Source: Desulfobacteraceae bacterium
GTDB lineage: Bacteria > Desulfobacterota > Desulfobacteria > Desulfobacterales > Desulfococcaceae
NCBI GenBank assembly: GCA_011390755.1
Contig: JAABRU010000039.1
Span: 1 to 47,061 of the forward strand
Direction: 5' to 3'
Length of the DNA stretch: 47,061 nucleotides
Shown here: positions 41,228-47,061 of the stretch, piece by piece
Numbering within the stretch: position 1 is the first letter of the stretch
Layout of the letters: the number at the start of each line of letters is the position of its first letter
Translations under genes and position numbers: made by a program
The notes under the pieces: model-generated
Database searches by the model: none
What the model was told of the DNA's origin: nothing
The model's input: only the letters and a program-made list of their open reading frames with translations

Positions 41228-41308
41228 AAGGTGTCCCGGACTGAAAATTTGGGACTGAAGTTATTGCAAAACATTCTGCCGGACTTTCAGTTTGGCAGTC
41301 CGGGTTTT
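41228..41308. repeat. GTCCCGGACTGAAAATTTGGGAC repeat hairpin in the kinase leader
   Basis: CCCGGACTGAAAATTT.. can fold onto ..GACTTTCAGTTTGGCAGTCCGGG, followed by TTTTTCTT. It belongs to the CTGAAAGT hairpin group and could act as a second terminator ahead of the kinase gene. CAATGCCACTGACC at 41205 just before it resembles a family S left end. Confidence 0.6.
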
Positions 41309-41371
41309 TCTTAATTAATAACAGTGATTTGCCTGTTGTTATCTGAGGGATTCGGATTTCGGAAGGAAAAA

Positions 41372-44300
41372 ATGATGTCAGAAAATCATACTCTTCATTC
41401 CCGGACAAAGACAGACAGGGAGCATATTTTCGGATTGCAGAATATGTATTACTCCCGGCCGGTAACTTCTTTTTTTTCAGAATCATCCTTAAAAAAACTG
41501 GAAAAAAAGGTGGGACACTGCCACACCTGTCTGCTTTCTGTACAAATACCGGATTATTTCACCCTGATCCGCCGTTACGGCATGGAAAACGGTCTGCTGC
41601 TCCGTAACCGTCTGGAAAAAGAAATGGAAGATTGTTTTTCCCGTTTTTTTGAAAACTGTCAGCATATACTGACAGAAAGCAGGGATATGGATCATTTTCT
41701 GCTCTGCTTTACCCTGCAGGAAAACGGTATTGCCGCTTTGAAGGAAAAAAGTCTGCTTTTTTCCGGGCATCTGTCCCGGATACTCAGTGAAGAGTTTTCC
41801 ACTCTGATAGGAGAACCGGTTCGGATACAGAGCGGATATTCCCTTATTCCGGAAAAATACCGGGGCGGTTTTTATGAAAGTCTGTTCCGGGCCCTGTATG
41901 AAAGCCGTATGTTTTCGGAAGAAAAGGAAAAATCCCCGGACAGGGAGCTGATGCGCCATTTTCATGAAATTCTGAATCACTCTTTCCTGCGCTGTGTGTA
42001 TCAGCCGGTTGCAGAATTCAGCAGCGGCAATATCCTGGGCTGGGAGGCATTTGCCCGCGGACCGGAAGACAGTTCTTTTCATCTGCCCTCCTCTCTTTTT
42101 GCCTATGCATCCGAAACCGGGAAAACCTGCCTGCTGGATAAAAAAATCCGCTACACGGCCATCCGGAATATCGGCAGACTGGAACCCGGTCAGTTCCTCT
42201 TTATGAATGTTCATATGGAAGCCCTGAATGATCCGGCCTTTGTTCCGGGGCTGACCCGGAAGATGAGTCAGGAATACGGTCTGCAGCCCGGCAATATTGT
42301 CCTGGAATTTTCTGAAAATCCCGGCATCCATGATCATAATCTCCTGCACAAAAATCTGGAGCACTACCGGGAACAGGGGTTTAAGGTATGTATTGATCAT
42401 TTTAACCGTTCCTCTCTTCAGTTTCTTGCCCGTATCCGGCCGGATTTTATTAGACTAGATCCCCTGCTGATCCGGGGCATCTCTTTTCATCCGGTAAAAC
42501 AGGCCGTGACAGAAGGCATTGTCGGTATTTCAGAAAAAATCGGAGCAAGAGTGATTGCCGTGGGAATTGAAACCCGTTCCGAATTCAGAACCCTGGCTGA
42601 AACCGGTGTCCGTTTCGGGCAGGGACATTTTATTGCAGGACCGGCTTTTCCCAAACAGACCGACCCGCTGTCTGTTTCCGAAGATAATCTCTGTCCGGAT
42701 TTCCGGAACCGTTTTTCCGAAAGCGGCATCGGTTCCCTGGTGCAGGAGGCGCTGCAGGTTTCTCCGGATACACCCGTGGCAGAAGTGAAAAAACTTTTAA
42801 AGGAAAAGCCGCCGCTGTGCAGTGTCATTGTGAGCAGGGACGGAAAACCCGAAGGGTTGATCATGAGTTACCATATGGACCGTCAGCTGGGTACGCAGTT
42901 CGGAGTATCCCTTTTTTACCGCAGGGAAATTTCCCTGCTCATGGATCCGGAACCGCTGATTGCCGAAGCTGATCAGGCCATCGGGGATATTGCGGGAGCT
43001 GCCATGAACCGGGAAGATGCAAAAATTTACGATGATATTGTTGTCATGCGGGAGGGGGAAATCATGGGGACTGTTTCGGTGCAGCACATGCTGAACCGCT
43101 TGTCCAAAATTGAGATACAGGCGCGGGAAAATGCAGAGGCCGCCACCCGCGCCAAAAGTCAGTTTCTGGCCAATATGAGCCATGATATCCGCACCCCCAT
43201 GAACGCCATTTTGGGAATGGCCGATCTGCTCTGGGAATCCCCCCTGAATGCGGAGCAGAAAAAATATGTCCGGGTTTTCCGCAATGCAGGGGAAAACCTG
43301 CTGGAACTGATTAATGATATTCTGGATCTCTCCAAAGTGGAGGCCGGACAGATCGAAATGGAGGAAGTCGCTTTCCATCTGCGGGAACAGGTGAATAAAT
43401 GCTGTGAAGTGCTGGAAATCAAAGCAGCGGAAAAAAATCTCTCTCTGATATGGGATACAGACAGCCGCATCCCGGACGGACTGAAAGGAGATCCCACCCG
43501 GCTGCATCAGCTCTTATCCAACCTCATCGGAAATGCCATTAAATTTACCCACAAAGGGGAAATCCGTGTTTCTGTGAAATTTGCAGAAGAAGGGGAAGAA
43601 AATGACGGGGATGACAGTGTCATGCTTCTTTTTTCTGTGCAGGATACGGGGATCGGCATTCCCAAAGACCGGCGGGAAAATATATTTGAAATGTTCACCC
43701 AGGCCCATTCTTCCACCAACCGGGAATACGGAGGCACGGGCCTGGGACTGGCCATCTGCCGCCGTTTTGCAGAACTTATGGGCGGAAAAATATGGGTGGA
43801 AAGTGAAACGGGAGTGGGGAGTACATTCTGTTTTACCGCCCGTTTTCCCATTTGGGACCATGCGGAGATTCCCGCGGGTCCGGAACCGGAATTATGCGAA
43901 AAAGAAATTCCGCCCATGCGCATTCTGCTGGCCGAAGACAATGAAAACAACCGGCTTCTTTTTTCCTTCTATCTGCAGGATACCGTGCATCAGACAGATA
44001 TGGCGGAAAACGGGCAGATCTGCCTGGAAAAATACAAACAGGGAGAATATGATATTCTTTTTACGGATATTGATATGCCGGTGCTCGACGGATACAAAAC
44101 CGCTGATGCCATCCGAAGGTGGGAAAAAGAAAATCAGAAGAAAGCAATCCCCATTATTGCCCTGACAGCCCATGCACTGAAAGGGAAAGAGCAGGAAAGT
44201 CTGGATGCGGGCTGCACGGAGCATATGAGCAAACCTTTTAAAAAACATCAGCTGCTGCAGATGCTCCGCAAATATGCACCGAAACCTGCCGATGAATGCA

Positions 44301-44662
44301 TACGCGGGCCGGAATCGGTTCCGGCTCCGGAAAACAGCGGTTTGGAACAGGACTGTAAAAAGAAAAATACACTTGTGCAGGTGGATGCGGAACTGGAGGA
44401 ACTGATTCCCGGATTTATGAATATCACCCGCAAAGAAATCCGCAGTCTGGAAGAAGCTGTTGTGGAAGGAAATTATGAAATGATTCGCCGCATGGGCCAC
44501 CGGATCAAAGGGGCCTCCCTGTGTTACTGTTTTGATGATCTGGCAGCGATTGCCCATGATATTGAAAAAGCCGGGCAGGAAAAGGAGGATTTGGAATTTA
44601 TATGGAAAATGGCAGGCAGACTGAGCGACTATGTGGAAAAAGCGGAGGTGGTTTTTACTTAA
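41372..44662 (+). CDS. Hybrid sensor kinase with degenerate EAL, CBS, HisKA, HATPase, REC and Hpt domains
   Basis: This ~1096-residue protein starts at ATG 41372 (GGAAGGA upstream). Residues ~30-195 look like a worn GGDEF-type domain. About 200-430 is an EAL domain with EAFAR for EALxR and DHFNRSS for DDFGTGYSS; LEFSEN and GIET keep their Glu, but the second Asp of DD and the Lys of the KID motif (here IRLD) are lost, so hydrolysis of c-di-GMP is doubtful. Then come a CBS pair (~455-580), HisKA (His near 604 in SHDIRTPMN), HATPase ([16 protein letters not shown]), a receiver (Asp near 899 in TDIDMP) and Hpt (His near 1043 in MGHRIKGAS). There are no membrane spans. A c-di-GMP riboswitch upstream suggests c-di-GMP controls its synthesis and perhaps its activity. 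Confidence 0.93.
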   Translation: MMSENHTLHSRTKTDREHIFGLQNMYYSRPVTSFFSESSLKKLEKKVGHCHTCLLSVQIPDYFTLIRRYGMENGLLLRNRLEKEMEDCFSRFFENCQHILTESRDMDHFLLCFTLQENGIAALKEKSLLFSGHLSRILSEEFSTLIGEPVRIQSGYSLIPEKYRGGFYESLFRALYESRMFSEEKEKSPDRELMRHFHEILNHSFLRCVYQPVAEFSSGNILGWEAFARGPEDSSFHLPSSLFAYASETGKTCLLDKKIRYTAIRNIGRLEPGQFLFMNVHMEALNDPAFVPGLTRKMSQEYGLQPGNIVLEFSENPGIHDHNLLHKNLEHYREQGFKVCIDHFNRSSLQFLARIRPDFIRLDPLLIRGISFHPVKQAVTEGIVGISEKIGARVIAVGIETRSEFRTLAETGVRFGQGHFIAGPAFPKQTDPLSVSEDNLCPDFRNRFSESGIGSLVQEALQVSPDTPVAEVKKLLKEKPPLCSVIVSRDGKPEGLIMSYHMDRQLGTQFGVSLFYRREISLLMDPEPLIAEADQAIGDIAGAAMNREDAKIYDDIVVMREGEIMGTVSVQHMLNRLSKIEIQARENAEAATRAKSQFLANMSHDIRTPMNAILGMADLLWESPLNAEQKKYVRVFRNAGENLLELINDILDLSKVEAGQIEMEEVAFHLREQVNKCCEVLEIKAAEKNLSLIWDTDSRIPDGLKGDPTRLHQLLSNLIGNAIKFTHKGEIRVSVKFAEEGEENDGDDSVMLLFSVQDTGIGIPKDRRENIFEMFTQAHSSTNREYGGTGLGLAICRRFAELMGGKIWVESETGVGSTFCFTARFPIWDHAEIPAGPEPELCEKEIPPMRILLAEDNENNRLLFSFYLQDTVHQTDMAENGQICLEKYKQGEYDILFTDIDMPVLDGYKTADAIRRWEKENQKKAIPIIALTAHALKGKEQESLDAGCTEHMSKPFKKHQLLQMLRKYAPKPADECIRGPESVPAPENSGLEQDCKKKNTLVQVDAELEELIPGFMNITRKEIRSLEEAVVEGNYEMIRRMGHRIKGASLCYCFDDLAAIAHDIEKAGQEKEDLEFIWKMAGRLSDYVEKAEVVFT

Positions 44663-44684
44663 TTAACCGGACTCCGCACCGTAC

Positions 44685-44800
44685 ACAGCATTTTCTGTAT
44701 TTTCCCGGTTGGCATGGGCAGTCCCCATGCAGACAAAGTAAAACCGGCAAAAAAAACCTTTCCTTTTTTCCGGATTTTCGGCATAATTTTGTAAAAGCAA
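44685..44800. repeat. ~115-bp repeat, partner at 45325-45437 (frameshifted microprotein copy)
   Basis: TTTTCTGTATTTTCCCGGTT through CGGCATAATTTTGTAAAAGC is shared with the later segment. On the minus strand an ATG at 44784 begins MPKIRKKGKV, but an A run of eight (plus strand, 44769-44776) instead of seven shifts the frame before the cysteines. Confidence 0.8.
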
Positions 44801-44802
44801 AT

Positions 44803-44907
44803 TTGATGGATTCGTAAAAAGTCCGATAATCAGGTTTTGACAGATATTAACGCTCTGATTTTATTGATAGCGTTTTTTGAAATTTGGACTTTTTACCGAT
44901 GCATCAA
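44803..44907. mobile_element. Family F element, copy 2
   Basis: TTGATGGATTCGTAAAAAGTC and GGACTTTTTACCGATGCATCAA bound 105 bp. The next copy follows after two bases. The 44663-45647 gap is filled by such repeats. Confidence 0.85.
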
Positions 44908-44909
44908 AT

Positions 44910-45033
44910 TTGATGGTTTTGTAAAAAGTCAGAACCGAGCATTCTGACCACAGTATACTGCTGTAAAATGCTGATACAGTCGCATTATAATGTGGCAGAT
45001 TTTTTTCTGACCGACTTTTTACGGGTTCATCAA
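44910..45033. mobile_element. Family F element, copy 3
   Basis: TTGATGGTTTTGTAAAAAGTC and GACTTTTTACGGGTTCATCAA bound 124 bp, the same length as the copy at 39508. It stands head to tail with copy 2. Confidence 0.88.
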
Positions 45034-45127
45034 ATTTCGGATATTAGTAGACTCAGCAGATCGAAAAGTTTCCGGAGGAGTGCAAAAACTGTATTTCTGC
45101 ATGGGGTAACCGGGAGATGCGGCGGTG

Positions 45128-45262
45128 CAGAAAAATCCGGATCCGGAAAACTGAACCACGGATGAAAACGGATGAACGGGATTCCGTAATCCGTGCATAT
45201 CTGTGTGAATCCGTGTGAATCTTCGGTTTTCAAAGATTCTGGTCTTTTTCTCAGCAGGTATG
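45128..45262. repeat. Partner of the 40940-41066 repeat
   Basis: AATCCGGATCCGGAAAACTG through TTTTTCTCAGCAGGTATG lies after the kinase gene. No riboswitch core follows it here. Confidence 0.8.
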
Positions 45263-45294
45263 CTACCGCTCTGTTTCATTTCTACCTGCAGTTT

Positions 45295-45420
45295 TCATGC
45301 TTCGTTTATGAATTCCTCAATTGAGCACTTTCTGCATTTTCCCGACCGGCATGGGCAGTCCCCGTGCGGACAAAATAAAATCGGCAAAAAAACCTTTCCT
45401 TTTTCCCGGATTTTCGGCAT
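45295..45420 (-). CDS. Possible cysteine-rich microprotein
   Basis: An ATG at 45420 gives 41 residues: a basic start MPKIREKGKV, a hydrophobic stretch FLPILF, then CPHGDCPCRSGKCRKC (five Cys, one His in 16 residues) and an acidic tail. The cysteine spacing suggests metal binding or disulfides. The ribosome site is weak (CGGA). A second copy of the DNA at 44685-44800 keeps the same peptide except for a one-base change in a homopolymer. The peptide reading may be a by-product of the repeat; no family is recognised. Confidence 0.35.
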   Translation of the reverse strand: MPKIREKGKVFLPILFCPHGDCPCRSGKCRKCSIEEFINEA

Positions 45421-45647
45421 AATTCCGTAAAAGCAGGTTTCAGATATTCGTCCCCGGTCAGCGTCAGGAATAATACAAAAAGAGAAGGTGATGGGCCAAA
45501 TCGCTTGATTTTTTATAAGCACAGAGGACACAGCTGTTCTGTTTTTTAATGACAGATCAGGGGATGCGGCCCTCTACCAAACAGAATATATAACATAATG
45601 TAAAAGCAGGCTGTTATCTATTCATAACCGATAAAAAGGAGGCCGTG

Positions 45648-46607
45648 ATGAATGCAAAAGATTATTTTTCAGGGATATTTCTCTCCCGGGCAACAGACCG
45701 CCGGGAATTTCTGAAGCAGCAGATCCGCTGCGCTGTGCTGCTTGCAGGCGGAGCAGCAGGATTTTCTTTTCCAAAAAATCTTTTCGGAGCTGATCTGCCG
45801 GATATCGGAATAGCCAAAGGAGACCCCGGACCCGCCGCCCGAAAAGCAGTGGATATGATCGGCGGTATCCGGCATTTTGTCAAGCCGGGTAACAAAGTGG
45901 TTATCAAACCCAATATGAGTTTTTCCAGCAATACGGAAGAAGCCAGCAACACCCATCCGGAAGTGGTAAAAGAGCTGGTGGCCATGTGCAAAGAAGCCAA
46001 AGCAGCCCGAATCCGCGTGCTGGATCATCCCCTGCGGCGCAAAGAACTCTGTATTGAAGGGGTAAAAAAAGCCTGTGAAATATTTAATGAAGATATGGTT
46101 CACGCCGTCACGTCCGATAATCTTTATAAAGAGGTGCGGATTCCCCAGGGAAAACAGATGAAGGAGAGTGATGTGATGCGGGATGTGCTGGAAGCCGATG
46201 TGCTGATTGCGGCACCGGTTGCCAAGTCCCACGGCAGTGCCGGGGTCAGCCTTTCCATGAAAGGAATGATGGGGCTGATATGGGATCGGGGTATTATGCA
46301 CAGCCGCTACGACCTGCATGAATCCATTGCAGACCTGGCAAGTCTTCTGCGCCCCGCACTGGTGGTCGTGGATGCCAGCCGGGTGCTTTCTTCCGGCGGG
46401 CCTGCCGGCCCCGGCAAAGTCCTGAATATGCGGACTGTGATTGCATCTCCGGATATGGTGGCAGCCGATGCACAGGCTGTCCGGATGTTTGAATGGTACG
46501 GCAAAAAATTTGAACCCCGGCAGGTGAAGCATATCCGTATTGCCCATGAACGGGGACTGGGGCGCATGGATGTGGAAAACCTGAAAATCCGGCAGGAGCA
46601 GGCATAA
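45648..46607 (+). CDS. DUF362-domain protein with Tat-like signal
   Basis: This 319-residue protein (ATG 45648, with AAGGAGG five bases upstream; GTG 45645 is too close to it) has a twin-arginine-like start [27 protein letters not shown], so export by Tat is likely. The rest matches DUF362: VKPGNKVVIKPNMSFSS, HPEVVKELVAMCKEAKA, ADVLIAAPVAKSHGSAGVSLSMKGMMGLIWDR and LVVVDASRVLSSGGPAGPG. Some DUF362 proteins also carry ferredoxin domains; none is seen here. The reaction is unknown. It is followed by a clean terminator and stands alone, after a repeat tract. Confidence 0.92.
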   Translation: MNAKDYFSGIFLSRATDRREFLKQQIRCAVLLAGGAAGFSFPKNLFGADLPDIGIAKGDPGPAARKAVDMIGGIRHFVKPGNKVVIKPNMSFSSNTEEASNTHPEVVKELVAMCKEAKAARIRVLDHPLRRKELCIEGVKKACEIFNEDMVHAVTSDNLYKEVRIPQGKQMKESDVMRDVLEADVLIAAPVAKSHGSAGVSLSMKGMMGLIWDRGIMHSRYDLHESIADLASLLRPALVVVDASRVLSSGGPAGPGKVLNMRTVIASPDMVAADAQAVRMFEWYGKKFEPRQVKHIRIAHERGLGRMDVENLKIRQEQA

Positions 46608-46643
46608 TTTTCATCCCCGGGGCAGGGAAGTATAAAAAAAATT

Positions 46644-46671
46644 AAGGGTTGCAGAAGATTCTGCAACCCTT
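46644..46671. terminator. Intrinsic terminator after the DUF362 gene
   Basis: AAGGGTTGCAG and CTGCAACCCTT form a perfect 11-bp stem with a 6-base loop, followed by TATTT. On the other strand the upstream A run (46634-46643) gives a T run, so it can serve both converging genes. Confidence 0.88.
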
Positions 46672-46730
46672 ATTTCCCTTCATTTTCCGCATCGGAATGA
46701 TTTCCGGCAAAATCTGCTGTGATATTAAAA

Positions 46731-46937
46731 TCATTTTCTGAAAATATATTTAACACTCTCTAATATTTTTCCCGCACACTCGGTATTTCCTGTCATATCC
46801 CCTGCAAAGGTGATATTCCGGTTCGCTCCGGAATAATCAATATGCATTGAACAGTTATACTTTCCGGCCTCGCTTTTGGCTATGCGGGCCAGTATTTCCA
46901 TGCTTGTATCTTCCATTATGATGGGTATTTTATTCAT
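46731..46937 (-). CDS. Small hypothetical protein (68 residues)
   Basis: The frame MNKIPIIMEDTSMEILARIAKSEAGKYNCSMHIDYSGANRNITFAGDM.. starts at ATG 46937 with GGAGG six bases upstream and ends before the shared terminator. This spacing supports a real gene. It has a mixed alpha/beta look and two cysteines (NCSM, TECAG), and no signal or membrane span. I do not recognise the family. It converges on the DUF362 gene. Confidence 0.65.
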   Translation of the reverse strand: MNKIPIIMEDTSMEILARIAKSEAGKYNCSMHIDYSGANRNITFAGDMTGNTECAGKILESVKYIFRK

Positions 46938-46963
46938 TGCTGCCTCCGTAATCTTTTAAATAT

Positions 46964-47051
46964 CAGTAGATCGAAAAGTTTCCCCCGGATACGGTTTTAC
47001 GGCTGCCCCGGAGTGCAAAAATTGTATTTTTGCACCGCCGCATCTCCCGGC
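46964..47051. repeat. GGAGTGCAAAAATTG repeat block, shared with 30545-30625 and 45052-45125
   Basis: AAAGTTTCCCCCGGATACGG and GGAGTGCAAAAATTGTATTT recur in inverted order at 30545-30625. TGCACCGCCGCATCTCCCGG is the reverse complement of part of 45096-45125. It runs to the window edge. Confidence 0.75.
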
Positions 47052-47061
47052 GGACCCATGC

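Noticed and set aside
1..47061. tRNA, rRNA or replication-origin signals
   Set aside because: No cloverleaf-like sequence, rRNA core motif or DnaA-box cluster was seen by eye. A covariance search would be needed to exclude small RNAs.

Overview
The window looks like chromosomal DNA of a repeat-rich Gram-negative bacterium, probably a Desulfobacterota-type organism. This is inferred from mid-40s GC, many small inverted-repeat elements, an hsp20-lon pair, a VgrG/DUF2169/DUF3540/DUF4150 secretion module, a GxxExxY protein inside a type III restriction locus, and a GEMM-type riboswitch. No rRNA, tRNA or CRISPR array was found, so the taxonomic guess is weak.

Layout. Positions 1-9.2 kb hold housekeeping and stress genes: the 5' end of an efflux adaptor (minus strand), a thioredoxin with a CTQC active site, an RluA-type pseudouridine synthase, a small heat-shock protein, the Lon protease, a secreted DUF4189 protein and a membrane protein with HEAT repeats. 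From 9.5 to 15.4 kb lies a type III restriction-modification locus (mod, res). A GxxExxY nuclease-fold gene sits between mod and res and is bracketed by arrays of a palindromic repeat. From 15.8 to 30.5 kb lies an orphan type VI secretion tip module: vgrG1, DUF2169-pentapeptide 1, vgrG2, DUF2169-pentapeptide 2, a pentapeptide protein, DUF3540 and a DUF4150 PAAR-like protein. The two vgrG/DUF2169 pairs are a tandem duplication whose outer parts are nearly identical and whose centre (VgrG tip plus adaptor N-terminus) has diverged. A PrkA-like AAA kinase gene follows, then sfsA and a plsC-like gene on the minus strand.

From 34.9 to 41.3 kb few genes are credible. The DNA is AT-rich and full of MITE-like elements of at least seven families, several with target-site duplications and one three-level nested insertion. 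From 41.0 to 44.7 kb a c-di-GMP-I type riboswitch followed by an intrinsic terminator precedes a large hybrid sensor kinase (degenerate EAL, CBS, HisKA, HATPase, REC, Hpt). The last 2.4 kb hold more repeats, a possible cysteine-rich microprotein, a DUF362 protein and a small minus-strand gene.

The strongest candidates for something new are the cassette-like exchange of matched VgrG tips and DUF2169 adaptors, the hairpin-bracketed GxxExxY gene between mod and res, the riboswitch-controlled degenerate-EAL kinase, and a non-autonomous element family with constant ends, variable interiors and about 10-bp target duplications that often sits inside a host hairpin.
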